Below are positions 43,462-52,344 of a stretch of 64,000 bases of DNA, piece by piece; within the stretch, counting starts at the first letter, position 1; every line of letters starts with the position of its first letter. Source of the stretch: Psychrosphaera ytuae (GTDB taxonomy: Bacteria > Pseudomonadota > Gammaproteobacteria > Enterobacterales > Alteromonadaceae); the NCBI RefSeq assembly GCF_017638545.1, contig NZ_CP072110.1, positions 3,267,815-3,331,814 on the forward strand, read 5' to 3'. Below the pieces are notes generated by a model. The model had not been told where the DNA came from. It searched no databases and saw nothing but the letters and a program-made list of their open reading frames with translations. Made by a program: the position numbers and the translations under genes.

Positions 43462-44356
43462 CTAAAGTGTGTCCTACATCTGCAAAGAGCGATTTCCGGA
43501 CACTCATTTACTATTCTGATAAGAGTCTAACTCAGCCATCAGCAGACCTTAGATAATGCTCTCAAATCTTATTCCAATTTAATCTCTTACGAATCTACTC
43601 GTTGTTACAAGGAGGAATGATGGGGCTTCCTCAGTAAATTAATTTTGACTCGGAGGATAGATGAAAAGTTGGAACATTTACTGAAGAGGTCTGCACCAAT
43701 CCCGAAACTTGAAGAAATACTAGCTGGGTTCTGCGTTGCGAAAATAAATGTTTGAAAGTTTTTGCGATTATAATTCCAGATGATGGCTTTTACTTGCATG
43801 GGGCAGGTGATTACTTGACAATCATTCACAAAACCCTTTACTGGTTGCTTGAGATTTGTAGAAACTGCCTAACATCACCAATGTGACCCTGGATAAGTTT
43901 TGTCTCTGTAAACCATGCTTCATCATACACATGTGTCTACCTTACATGATCATAGCAACACATATCACCTCATTAACCTCAGCAGAACTGGTGGATTCGT
44001 TTACCCATATTGTCAAAGCTAAAGTCCCATTTAGATTCTGGTTAGTCTTTGTTCTGAGGATAAATAAAATAACATTTGCCCAAATAAAAGGCCTAGAAGT
44101 AAACACATTCACTTTTCTTATTATTTGGCATGTGTCGGAATTTTTTACACCTATCAGAGAGGTTTCGAACTTTACGACTTTAAATGTCTAAAAAAACAGT
44201 GAGTTAATACCTTGGTGTTATATTTGCACGCTGGTGTTGTTTGTGCTGAAACGACAGCCTTGATGTTTCTATTACGTGGTGACCCAAATTAAGCACTAAT
44301 CTTAGTGCCTTAGAGTTCTGCGTTTCGAAAGCATTTAATTGATTTTTAAAGGGGAA
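43462..44356. other. Long region without a supported gene
   Basis: About 0.9 kb of AT-rich sequence. Several short frames occur, the longest a GTG-started 102-codon plus-strand frame at 43883-44191. None has a ribosome binding site, recognisable domain or plausible composition. Short coherent stretches around 43620-43880 in two plus-strand frames could be remnants of one disrupted gene. No direct evidence of an insertion sequence was seen. Confidence 0.5.
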
Positions 44357-45226
44357 ATGAGAGTGTTTAAACAACTAACCAAAAAGCTATGTGTTACAGC
44401 GTGCTTTTTAGCAAGCGGTGTAGCTAATGCAGCATTAATTGTAATTGATTCATCATCTGAATTTGTTGTTCCGGAAGACGTAAGTAGCATATCCGTATTA
44501 GCGATTGGAGGCGGCGGAGCAGGCGCTGGTTCGCATTGGGGCGGAGGCGGCAGTGGCTATCTCGCCGGAGGTGTTTTTAGTGTCTCTGAAGGCGATATTT
44601 TCAATGTTACTATTGGACAAGGTGGACAAGCTGCGGCATGTGCTGGCAATTCTTGTTATGGTGATTCAGGAACAGCAACTATGTTTGGCGACCTGTTGAC
44701 TGCCGACGGTGGTATTGCTTTATCCTCTTTCTTTACGAGAGGAGGTGCAGGTGGCTCGGGAGGCGGAGGTGCCGGTAATATGGGTTTCGGTGGCGCTGGT
44801 GGAACAGGTGGTTCTGACGGTGTAGATGGCAGAAGTTATTTGGGTGGATTAGGTCAAGGAACTGAAATCTGGAATTCCCTATTAACTCTTATCACTGAGG
44901 CAACAGTTACAGCAGGTTCTGGCGGAGCAGCGTCGGCCGGGAGTCATTCCGGTGGCGGCGGTGGCGGCGGTATCCTAATTGATGGTATTGGTTTACTCGG
45001 CGGTCAAGGGAATAGTCAAAGCTTTGCAGCTGGAGAAGGGGGCTTCGGTTATGGTGCAGGAGGAGGCTCCGGTGGTTATAACGGAGTTTATCAAGTAGGA
45101 GGCTCTGGTGCTAACGGTGTTGCTATAGTTCAATACAATAGTGTGGCCGTATCAGAACCTCCAATGTTCGCTATACTTGCCCTTGGTGTAGCAGGCTTAA
45201 TGGTAAGGCGCAGAAAGGCGCAATAA
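44357..45226 (+). CDS. Glycine-rich PEP-CTERM sorting-domain protein
   Basis: About 289 residues. Signal peptide VTACFLASGVANA (about residues 13-25), then a very glycine-rich region with repeated GGGG, GGAGGSGGGG and GGGGGGG tracts. The C-terminal PEP-CTERM-type anchor consists of SEPP, the hydrophobic stretch MFAILALGVAGLMV and basic RRRKAQ. Such proteins are cut by an exosortase and sent to the cell surface or exopolysaccharide matrix. AAAGGGG is upstream; a GTG at 44363 is an alternative start with better spacing. No exosortase lies in the window. Confidence 0.82.
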   Translation: MRVFKQLTKKLCVTACFLASGVANAALIVIDSSSEFVVPEDVSSISVLAIGGGGAGAGSHWGGGGSGYLAGGVFSVSEGDIFNVTIGQGGQAAACAGNSCYGDSGTATMFGDLLTADGGIALSSFFTRGGAGGSGGGGAGNMGFGGAGGTGGSDGVDGRSYLGGLGQGTEIWNSLLTLITEATVTAGSGGAASAGSHSGGGGGGGILIDGIGLLGGQGNSQSFAAGEGGFGYGAGGGSGGYNGVYQVGGSGANGVAIVQYNSVAVSEPPMFAILALGVAGLMVRRRKAQ

Positions 45227-45254
45227 GCTAGATTAGTCACAATCTAATTAATCG

Positions 45255-45286
45255 AAAGGCCGTCACTATGAATGACGGCCTTTTTT
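45255..45286 (+). terminator. Terminator after the PEP-CTERM gene
   Basis: AAAGGCCGTCA/TGACGGCCTTT stem (45255-45265 with 45273-45283), followed by T-run. Confidence 0.88.
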
Positions 45287-45776
45287 AATGTACTCTAAAT
45301 CACTTATCGCTATCATCATCTCTACCTAACAAATTTGTTAAACTTTCCTTGTTCCTTGCGTAAACCCACATAATTTCGGTTGAAACTCCTTTTTAAAATG
45401 CATTCGAGCAATCTCATTTAATGCGCCCCATGTTGAACTAACCAGTGCGCATAGAATAAAAATGCCACCAGGAAGAATATAGAAAATGCAACCATTTCAA
45501 TTTTTGCTTCCTAGTACCTCTAAACACACTAATTGATATACCTGAAATAGTGACCAGTATTTCAGGGGAAAAAGATTTGAGCGTCAGCTTTGTGAGTTTT
45601 GTCGATTAATTTCCAGTCAATACTGACCGGCAGCTATTGGCACAAAGCGGCAGTCGCCCGAACAACGCCTCAAGGTCCGTTCCTTGTCTAAAACTGACTC
45701 CCAATACTCTCTCAATGAGCCTTCGCTAATCGCTCGATTTAGATATAAAGCACATTTTCAATGAGTGGTCTTTTGA
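45287..45776. other. Intergenic region with a possible small-gene remnant
   Basis: No certain gene. It holds a minus-strand frame at 45338-45487, annotated separately, and a 9-bp inverted repeat CCTGAAATA/TATTTCAGG (about 45540-45565). A short sequence AACAACGCCTCAAGG (about 45663-45677) resembles an attC 5' end but has no partner. Confidence 0.45.
45338..45487 (-). pseudogene. Possible small membrane-protein remnant
   Basis: A 49-codon frame reads IFYILPGGIFILCALVSSTW, then GALNEIARMHFKKEFQPKLC, and ends GFTQGTRKV. It has one clear hydrophobic segment followed by a basic tail, more protein-like than chance. No ATG, GTG or TTG start was found; it opens from a TGA stop with ATT as the first plausible codon. 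It could be the 3' end of a broken gene or a real micro-protein with a rare start. Confidence 0.3.
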
Positions 45777-46379
45777 TTAAGGCTGTAACAACTGCATTTT
45801 CCAAGATTGGTGCTCAAGAAAGTATTTTTCTCTGGCATGCACGCGATTGGGTTTAAATTTAAGTATTTCTATTGAGTGAGGTTCGATAGTGAAGCCGCCC
45901 CAAGAGTTTGGTCGCGAGATGGATTTTTCGGATTCTGTAAGTGCCTTTGAGAAATGACTCTCCATAGAGGCTTGTGAACTCCAGGTTTCGCTTTGTTTAA
46001 AACAGTTGGTAGCGACTTGTGCTTCTTTAGAGCGAGTGAGCCAGTATTTATCCGCAACCTTTGTTGAGATTGGAGCTGCTGTACCTACAACTCGAATTTG
46101 GTAGCCAATGTGGTCCCACCAAGCGACTAAGGAAACGTTGGGGTTTTTCAACAAGTGTTTACCTTTGTCTGAGTTGTATGATGTGCAAAAGGTAAAGCCT
46201 GTCGGACCGATTTCTTTGAGGTCGACAAATCGAGCTTGAGGAAAACCCAATGAATCTATGGTCGATATGCACACTGCGCTCTTTTGATTGAGGGGCGAGT
46301 TTATTTTTGCTGTTTTCCAAATTTGACTAATTTTATTAACTAGCTGTTCATCGATCCGTGATTTCCAAAGTGTAAGCAC
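45777..46379 (-). CDS. Pyridoxamine 5'-phosphate oxidase-like flavoprotein
   Basis: 200 residues of the PNPOx split-barrel fold. FMN-contact strands are visible (AVCISTIDSLGFPQARFVDLKEI; FTFCTSYNSDKGKHLLKNPNVSLVAWW), and the C-terminal RPNSWGGFTIEPHSIEILKFKPNRVHAREKYF parallels the PdxH C-terminal domain. PdxH oxidises PNP/PMP to PLP. The protein lacks the PdxH N-terminal extension and differs at several conserved places, so it may be a paralogue rather than the main PdxH. Confidence 0.8.
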   Translation of the reverse strand: MLTLWKSRIDEQLVNKISQIWKTAKINSPLNQKSAVCISTIDSLGFPQARFVDLKEIGPTGFTFCTSYNSDKGKHLLKNPNVSLVAWWDHIGYQIRVVGTAAPISTKVADKYWLTRSKEAQVATNCFKQSETWSSQASMESHFSKALTESEKSISRPNSWGGFTIEPHSIEILKFKPNRVHAREKYFLEHQSWKMQLLQP

Positions 46380-46600
46380 TTAATAAAGGGAAATAAAAAG
46401 TAACACATCTAACCGGGTTAGTTAACTTGGTGCTCAATTTCCCATAGCTGTTCATATTCGGTTTTTGCCACGCATATCCATAAAGAGGGATCAGTGATAA
46501 GCCTGTAACATTCTGGTTTTTGACCCGTGGGGGTAAAATATGAGGGTTTTTAACATGTTGATTGTGTTAATTCTACCTCGATACGATTTGTTTTTTCATA

Positions 46601-46627
46601 AAAAAACCAGCCGTAGCTGGTTTTATT
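46601..46627 (-). terminator. Terminator-like hairpin
   Basis: AAACCAGC/GCTGGTTT stem (46604-46611 with 46616-46623), with A-run to the left and T-run to the right. It lies just past the minus-strand gene ending at 46651, so it most likely ends that transcript. Confidence 0.8.
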
Positions 46628-46650
46628 ACAGGGCATTATTAATTAGTGGG

Positions 46651-47130
46651 CTACACAGTGCTTTCGCGACACAACTTAAATGTTTGGTTAGAAGGTATCT
46701 TGTGGTGTGGTTTCAACTCAACGGTTTGTAGCTTTTCAACTGTACCTGTCTTTTTGTCTACAAGCTGAATGTCGACGTTGTTTTTGTCGAATACGCCTTT
46801 GAGGTCATATTCATGTCCCTGTTTAAAGTCAACGCTACTAGTCAAGTATGCTTCTTGTTCGACACCTATTTGGTCAATAGAACGAGTCGCTTTTAAGACG
46901 ATCTTGTGCTGTCCTGGTGGATAGTATTTAGCAAGCTGGTAAACATCTTTTTCGGTCGCTGGCCTTTTTCTATGGCACGCTAAAAACACTTGAAGGTACT
47001 CTTGTCCTTCATGGACTTCAAAGTTATTAATTCTAGCAAGGTTGCTATTATCTGTATCCTGCACACTGAGTGCGCTAGCGGTAAACAGAAAAATCGACGC
47101 AGTTATTAAATGTTTATATATTGAATCCAT
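46651..47130 (-). CDS. Exported protein of unknown function
   Basis: 159 residues from the ATG at 47130, spaced from GGAGAT (47139-47144); a TTG at 47139 overlaps that site. Signal peptide to about residue 21 (LFTASALS). The mature part is beta-rich, with LARINNFEVHEGQEYLQVFLACHRKRP and GQHKIVLKATRSID, and one cysteine near each end that may pair. No family was recognised. It is monocistronic and divergent from the NTF2-like gene at 47414. Confidence 0.62.
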   Translation of the reverse strand: MDSIYKHLITASIFLFTASALSVQDTDNSNLARINNFEVHEGQEYLQVFLACHRKRPATEKDVYQLAKYYPPGQHKIVLKATRSIDQIGVEQEAYLTSSVDFKQGHEYDLKGVFDKNNVDIQLVDKKTGTVEKLQTVELKPHHKIPSNQTFKLCRESTV

Positions 47131-47413
47131 AATTATCAATCTCCAAAGAACTTTCAGTAGTGTGTCCGTCTTAACACTGATTTGTTAGTTCACTGCTTTA
47201 AATCAACTGATTACTTTGTTAAAGCACTGGTTGATATTTGAAACTAATTACTGCACTGACTTTTAAAATATAGGCATACTTTTATGTATGCCTATACTTA
47301 ACAATACTCGGTGGTAATGATTTGTCAAAAAACAATTGTAACCAATAATATTGGCTTTATATTCTTAGCAAGTTACAGTTTACTGAATGATATTTAATCA
47401 GAAAGGGAAGTCG

Positions 47414-47905
47414 ATGCAACGATTTAACTTGGCAACACTTTTGGTGGTATTGACCACTTTCACGGTTTCGGTATTTTCCAACGATACTCTAGCAAACCAA
47501 TCCAAACCTGATCTAAAAGGCTTTGCGCAGCTTTACTTTGATAGGATGACTGCGACGCAAATGCCTAACGCAGACAGTGCGGCACTTGAATCCTATTTGT
47601 CACTTTTGACTGACGATGTAGGTCACTCGCATTTACCTTGGGTCAAAGATGATTCGCGCTTACCTAGTGGTAAGGCCGATATGCGTAAAGGCATGACTTT
47701 TTATTTGGGAGCACATGATAAGTATGAGGCCGAGCTCCTCGATGTGTTTACTTTCAATGACTCAGCGGTTGCTATCCGCTACAAAAACTACGCTAAAGGC
47801 ATTCATCCACAAAACAATCAACCGATTGAATACAGCCAAGTCATGATGGAAGTACTAGAGCTTGAAGATGGCAAAGTTGCCGTGATACGTAAATATCACG
47901 AGTAA
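47414..47905 (+). CDS. Exported NTF2/SnoaL-like protein
   Basis: 163 residues from the ATG at 47414, which has AAAGGGAAG upstream. Signal peptide to about residue 28 (TLANQ region). The mature domain has FAQLYFDRMTATQMPNADSAALESYLSLLTDDVGHSHLPW, then MRKGMTFYLGAHDKYEAELLD, and final strands ending MEVLELEDGKVAVIRKYHE, the NTF2-like layout. Ligand unknown. It differs in sequence from the SnoaL-like protein at 17032. Confidence 0.72.
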   Translation: MQRFNLATLLVVLTTFTVSVFSNDTLANQSKPDLKGFAQLYFDRMTATQMPNADSAALESYLSLLTDDVGHSHLPWVKDDSRLPSGKADMRKGMTFYLGAHDKYEAELLDVFTFNDSAVAIRYKNYAKGIHPQNNQPIEYSQVMMEVLELEDGKVAVIRKYHE

Positions 47906-47937
47906 ACACTTATCAATCTTCGATTATTGCACAGGCG

Positions 47938-49689
47938 TTAACACCCACATTGGCGTCTGTGTTTACTGGTATTCCCTATGCCTGGATTAAAGCGATTGGT
48001 TGGGTCGAGGTTTTGATAAAACGCTTTAAGCTGTTGTTCTGCATCATATAAATGCCCCACGTTGTGCTCTGCTGGATATTTGGCACCACGAGTATCTAAA
48101 AATGCCAGTAGGTCTTTTTTGACTTGCTCTGCATTAACGCCTTTTTTAAGAATGTAGTCTTGATGAAACACATAACAAAAGAAGTGCCCATAATACAAAG
48201 CTTTGTCTATCTTATCTGCGATGTGTATGGGCAGGGTTTCAAACCAATCGGTGTCATTTCGTTTGAGGGCAATATCTAACGCAAGGACCTCACCGACCTT
48301 GTGTTCATTGATGGCTTGATATCGCATCGCTGCACCTGCAGCGACAAAGCGATGTAAATACGCACTATCAGTTTCGACTTTATCACAAACGAAGTAAGCA
48401 CCTGAGTTGTCGGCAAAAAACTCGGTAAGAAACGACTTGGCTTCTTCTATTCCGTCGTCACTCATTTTCAAAATGAGGTGATGGTCGAATTGCTGATGAA
48501 AACTTAACAGGCGCGAGGGGAGGTGCTGAGGAAAAAACCGACTGAATGACTGCATGATTTTGTCACTCAAGTTATTTGGCAGTAATGGCATTCGATTAGC
48601 CCAGCGGTCTAGTTTGGTTTTTAGTTCAAATAGTTTGGGCAGTCTGTCGGTGCCAAGTTTTGACACACTTAAAAAGGTATCTTTGCCAAATTGGTTAGCA
48701 ACATCAAACATATCTCGATGAAAGTATTCGCCAACCTCTGGCAGGTTTTTAAATTTCGTTAATATGTGACGGCGAAGTTGTGTAAGCGTATTAGGGGCGT
48801 TGGTCCCTATGTAAAATGTTTGTTCTTGTTTTGGCTGCTCAAAGGTATCGAGCCGAACCGCAAACACGGCAACTTTTCCAGCACAGCCACTCGCTTCATA
48901 TAAACGACTTGGATCTGCATTAAACCTAGTAGGGGTGTCAGCGTTAACATCACGAAGAATGTCAATATAGTCGGACGCACTGGCTTTATTTGTATTATTG
49001 GTGACTCTTAGATTCTGAGCCTGAGCATTTGGTGCTTCGAGGTCGGCATAATTCTGCAAATTGGTCAGGATTTGTTCTGGCGTAGTGCCTAGATCAATAC
49101 CAAGGTGATTAACTAACTCAAGTTGACCTTGTTCATCTACGCGAGCAAATAGAGCATATTCGGTATAGGCTGGCCCTCGTTTAACCAGTGCGCCACCTGA
49201 GTTGTTAGCGACCCCACCAATAATTGACGCACCTAGGCACGAAGAGCCAATAACAGAATGAGGCGTACGGCCAAGGGGCTTTAAGGTTTGTTCTAATGTA
49301 TGTAATGTCGCACCAGGAAAACTTATGATCTGGTGTTGCTTTGCTTGCTTGGGCAACATGATTAACTGGTTCATGGCGAGCGTATTGATGATGACGATAT
49401 CACGATCGTAATCTGTACCACTTGGTGTTGAGCCTTCTGTTAAACCAGTATTAGCGCCTTGAATGATCATAATAACGTCAGCATCAACGCAAACTTCTAA
49501 TACTCGCCAAAATTGCAATAACGTATCAGGAAACACCACGGCAAAAGCATCACCTTGGCCTGAGCGCCAACCAGTCCGAAAGTGCTGGGTGTCAGCCGCC
49601 TGTAATTTCAATTGGTGTGGCTTGAGCACTGCTTTGAGTGTTGTGACTAATTGTTGTTGCTGAGTGGTCATAGGTTTATTTTGCGTCAT
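47938..49689 (-). CDS. dld: Quinone-dependent D-lactate dehydrogenase
   Basis: Peripheral membrane flavoenzyme that oxidises D-lactate to pyruvate and passes electrons to quinone. 583 residues. The FAD-binding type 4 domain contains IMIIQGANTGLTEGSTPSG and PHSVIGSSCLGASIIGGVANNSGG. The cap and C-terminal membrane-binding domains are typical, ending YPAEHNVGHLYDAEQQLKAFYQNLDPTNRFNPGIG. Agreement with E. coli Dld is high throughout. Monocistronic; convergent with the NTF2-like gene. Confidence 0.96.
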   Translation of the reverse strand: MTQNKPMTTQQQQLVTTLKAVLKPHQLKLQAADTQHFRTGWRSGQGDAFAVVFPDTLLQFWRVLEVCVDADVIMIIQGANTGLTEGSTPSGTDYDRDIVIINTLAMNQLIMLPKQAKQHQIISFPGATLHTLEQTLKPLGRTPHSVIGSSCLGASIIGGVANNSGGALVKRGPAYTEYALFARVDEQGQLELVNHLGIDLGTTPEQILTNLQNYADLEAPNAQAQNLRVTNNTNKASASDYIDILRDVNADTPTRFNADPSRLYEASGCAGKVAVFAVRLDTFEQPKQEQTFYIGTNAPNTLTQLRRHILTKFKNLPEVGEYFHRDMFDVANQFGKDTFLSVSKLGTDRLPKLFELKTKLDRWANRMPLLPNNLSDKIMQSFSRFFPQHLPSRLLSFHQQFDHHLILKMSDDGIEEAKSFLTEFFADNSGAYFVCDKVETDSAYLHRFVAAGAAMRYQAINEHKVGEVLALDIALKRNDTDWFETLPIHIADKIDKALYYGHFFCYVFHQDYILKKGVNAEQVKKDLLAFLDTRGAKYPAEHNVGHLYDAEQQLKAFYQNLDPTNRFNPGIGNTSKHRRQCGC

Positions 49690-49850
49690 TGCTTACTGAG
49701 TTGGAAACATCATTAAATCACGTTAATGTGTGTTTGAGTAGAGAAGGGGCATAGTCTTGCCCGAACAAAACCTAGTTAAGTCTCGGTAGATAAACAGCTT
49801 TTTTGTGTTAGTTTAAAAAGGCTATTGGTCAATTAACTACAAGGACACTT

Positions 49851-50486
49851 ATGAACGCATTAAACGACATTCCTTTTGATTCGCTGTCACCAACGGATTA
49901 CGCCAACGTGATGCCACGTTGTCAGTTTATCGACCATTCTATTCAACCTTTGTTGTCACCTACACCAAGAGTGAGCGGGCCTGCGTTTACAGTTCAGTTG
50001 ACGCCGGGCGATCATTTAATGATGCATGTTGCTATTTATCAAGCACCGCCAGGCTCGATTATAGTGGTTGATGGTGTTAACTGTGACTTTGCCGTCGCCG
50101 GTGGAAATGTTTGTGCGGTAGCCCAACAACGCGGAATAAAAGGTTTTGTGGTTAATGGAGTAATAAGGGACGTAGAAGAAGTCAGAGAAATGGGCTTTGC
50201 GGTTTTTGCCAAAGGTGTGTTTCCGGTCCCTGGGGGGAAAAACCACTTGTTACCTCTTAACCAACCGATTCAATGCGGTGGTGTAAAGGTTGCTCCAGGC
50301 GATATTATCGTCGCGGATGTTGAGGGTATTGCTGTATTGCCGTCTGCTCAAGCCGAGCAAATATTTGATAAGGCCAATCAAAAAGCCCAAAAAGAACAAC
50401 AAATGACTCTAGAGCAATGGCGAGCGAACCATGAGCAGCGTATTGCTGAAGCTGTTGCTAAAGCACAAAAGAACGTCGCTCAGTAA
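49851..50486 (+). CDS. RraA/HMG-aldolase family protein
   Basis: 211 residues of the RraA fold (4-hydroxy-4-methyl-2-oxoglutarate aldolase and RNase E inhibitor family). The motif GIKGFVVNGVIRDVEEVREMGFAVFAKG contains the Arg-Asp pair that binds the metal and pyruvate in the aldolases; the end of the fold is PGDIIVADVEGIAVLPS. A Gln/Lys-rich helical tail follows. Aldolase or oxaloacetate decarboxylase activity is possible, but the substrate cannot be fixed. AAGGACACTT precedes the ATG. Confidence 0.83.
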   Translation: MNALNDIPFDSLSPTDYANVMPRCQFIDHSIQPLLSPTPRVSGPAFTVQLTPGDHLMMHVAIYQAPPGSIIVVDGVNCDFAVAGGNVCAVAQQRGIKGFVVNGVIRDVEEVREMGFAVFAKGVFPVPGGKNHLLPLNQPIQCGGVKVAPGDIIVADVEGIAVLPSAQAEQIFDKANQKAQKEQQMTLEQWRANHEQRIAEAVAKAQKNVAQ

Positions 50487-50505
50487 TACACGGCTCCGAA
50501 CAGGG

Positions 50506-51294
50506 TTACAAAGAGCTTAAGTGACGAAACCACGCGTCACTGTATTGCTGTTGAGCTTTGTGAATTCGGGTATTGCAATGCAGTGCCCAGTCGCTCTCGT
50601 TTTCAAACGGCCCTTTTCTGCACAAAGGACAGTGATTATCCGCAGTGTATTTAAATTTAGTTAACCGAGGCTGGATTGAGTGGTCCGCTTGGTCAGAGTA
50701 GACATAAATGTCACTGGCTTCGTGTTTGACGCATTTGTCACGATCGACGTTACGAACGAGATAGTTTTTGAACAGTGAAACCTCAAAAGGCTCTTGGCCT
50801 AAATAACGAAAGGGTTGCTGGTGGCAAAGGCTGGTTTCTATGTGCCAGTGACTGTATGGCTTGACGGATTTTGTGGTGATGTAACACAAGCGCAGGCCCG
50901 ATATGCTTAATATGGTTTCGAAGCTGTGCTTTAGAAAGTGATATAGCAAATTTCGATTCATTAAATTTGCGCTTTTATCGCGTTCTTTTTGATATTGTGA
51001 ATAGCTCTTTTGAGTAGGCACCAAGGGGTGATTAAAAATGACGATGTCTGCTTCAAATGCCTGTAACTCGGCTAAAGAGTTGCCACTTGTTATATCTATG
51101 CCATGCAAAGTCGCCACGCCCGCTTTTTTCAAATCGTCTAACGCATTAATCGCGTACTTATCTCTCAGTACATGCTCATCATCATAGGTCGTCGCCAATA
51201 ATTGTTCGGCAGGAATGTGAGCGAGAAGGGCACGGGAAAAGCTCAAATCGCCATCACCTATGGTCACAACGCGAGCGTGTTTGGGCAGATACAT
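50506..51294 (-). CDS. Bmt5-like (DUF2431) Rossmann methyltransferase with C-terminal C2H2 zinc finger
   Basis: 262 residues. The N-terminal SAM-binding loop TIGDGDLSFSRAL (residues 11-23) and LLATTYDDEHVLRDKY, followed by FEADIVIFNHPLV, match the DUF2431 domain of the eukaryotic 25S rRNA uridine-N3 methyltransferase Bmt5. The C terminus holds Cys222, Cys225, His239 and His245, a C-x2-C-x13-H-x5-H arrangement close to U1-type RNA-binding zinc fingers. The substrate is unknown; RNA is the natural guess. Convergent with the RraA gene. Confidence 0.75.
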   Translation of the reverse strand: MYLPKHARVVTIGDGDLSFSRALLAHIPAEQLLATTYDDEHVLRDKYAINALDDLKKAGVATLHGIDITSGNSLAELQAFEADIVIFNHPLVPTQKSYSQYQKERDKSANLMNRNLLYHFLKHSFETILSISGLRLCYITTKSVKPYSHWHIETSLCHQQPFRYLGQEPFEVSLFKNYLVRNVDRDKCVKHEASDIYVYSDQADHSIQPRLTKFKYTADNHCPLCRKGPFENESDWALHCNTRIHKAQQQYSDAWFRHLSSL

Positions 51295-51403
51295 TTTGTT
51301 TCAAAGTGAGGTAAGTTGAATTATGTAAAGTGTACCAAAATGAACGATGAATGTGTAAACTCAAAGAGTAAGGATAATGAACTAATAGCAAAGGACAATG
51401 TGA

Positions 51404-52327
51404 ATGGACCCGGTATCTTCCCCTCAAGTTAACTCGCAAGATACAATGCGAGATAAATTAGATAAACCACTTGAGAATCTCTCCAGTAGCACCGTTGTAT
51501 TTCCTACTGCCAGAAAAGTCATTGTTATTCTTTTTTTGGTTGGTGTTTGTTTTGGCGTATTTCATGAAATCGTCATCTCTAAACTATTTAATGCTGAATA
51601 TAGCTTTGCGTTTGAGATGGTGTTGGGTGACTTGGCTTATATTGTGGCATTGGCATTTTTGTTTCATAACTCCAACATCTCATATTCCTATTTTTTAAAC
51701 GTCCCAACTAAGCCACTTCCTGTCAAGTTGATGTTCAATTGGACGTTATTTTTAATGTGTTTGTCTTACGCAGCCTATTATGTTTTGTGGCTTCCAATCA
51801 GCTATGTGGTGCCTGACTTCGTACAATCTATTCTGTCACTCACGGTTGACATATTCCCCTCATTTGAGAGTGGTGAAGTATCTGTTTTAGCGAGTGTTGT
51901 TATGTTTATCGTTCTTGTGATTACTGCACCGCTGTTTGAAGAGCTACTGTTTCGGGGCTTGCTACTCAGACGTTGGATGACAAAATATTCCAGAACCAAA
52001 GCCATTTTGTTATCGTCCGCGCTATTTGGTATTTTGCACGTTGATCCCCTTGGAGCCTTTTTCTTTGCGGTCGCCATGTGTCTGATGTACTTGCACACGG
52101 GGTCACTGTGGGTAACGGTTGCCTGTCATGCGTTGAATAACTTTGTTGTATGGCTAATTGTTTATACAGACACTTTTTTAATTGAGTTTTTGACGCTGCC
52201 ATCGGTCGACACTATTCAGGCAAACTGGCATCGAGGCCTTACGTTTGTTTTGTTGAGTGCCGCTTGGTACCTGAGCATAAAACGCTCGTCTCATGATCCA
52301 ATGAAGCTGAGATACCAGATTCAGTAA
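51404..52327 (+). CDS. CPBP family intramembrane metalloprotease
   Basis: 307 residues with about eight membrane segments after a hydrophilic N terminus (about 1-35). Abi/CAAX-protease motifs are present: EELLFRGLLLRRW (Glu-Glu-x3-Arg), FGILHVDPLGA (F-x3-H) and VACHALNNFVVW (H-x3-N). Eukaryotic relatives cleave prenylated proteins; bacterial members act in bacteriocin immunity or signalling, and the substrate is unknown. AAGGA is upstream. Divergent from the Bmt5-like gene. Confidence 0.9.
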   Translation: MDPVSSPQVNSQDTMRDKLDKPLENLSSSTVVFPTARKVIVILFLVGVCFGVFHEIVISKLFNAEYSFAFEMVLGDLAYIVALAFLFHNSNISYSYFLNVPTKPLPVKLMFNWTLFLMCLSYAAYYVLWLPISYVVPDFVQSILSLTVDIFPSFESGEVSVLASVVMFIVLVITAPLFEELLFRGLLLRRWMTKYSRTKAILLSSALFGILHVDPLGAFFFAVAMCLMYLHTGSLWVTVACHALNNFVVWLIVYTDTFLIEFLTLPSVDTIQANWHRGLTFVLLSAAWYLSIKRSSHDPMKLRYQIQ

Positions 52328-52344
52328 TGGTTACTGTTTAAATA

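Noticed and set aside
43605..43829. Minus-strand 74-codon ORF
   Set aside because: No ribosome binding site or family resemblance; the opposite strand reads more protein-like, so this is probably a shadow.
43883..44191. GTG-started 102-codon plus-strand ORF
   Set aside because: No ribosome binding site, no recognisable domain, Cys/Phe/Ile-rich AT-type composition and a GTG start in a region with other signs of decay.
45655..45690. AACAACGCCTCAAGG as another attC
   Set aside because: Looks like an attC 5' end, but no complementary 3' GTT arm or central stem was found within 150 bases.
46540..46731. Plus-strand 63-codon ORF
   Set aside because: Runs through the terminator at 46601-46627 and into the 3' end of the minus-strand gene at 46651.
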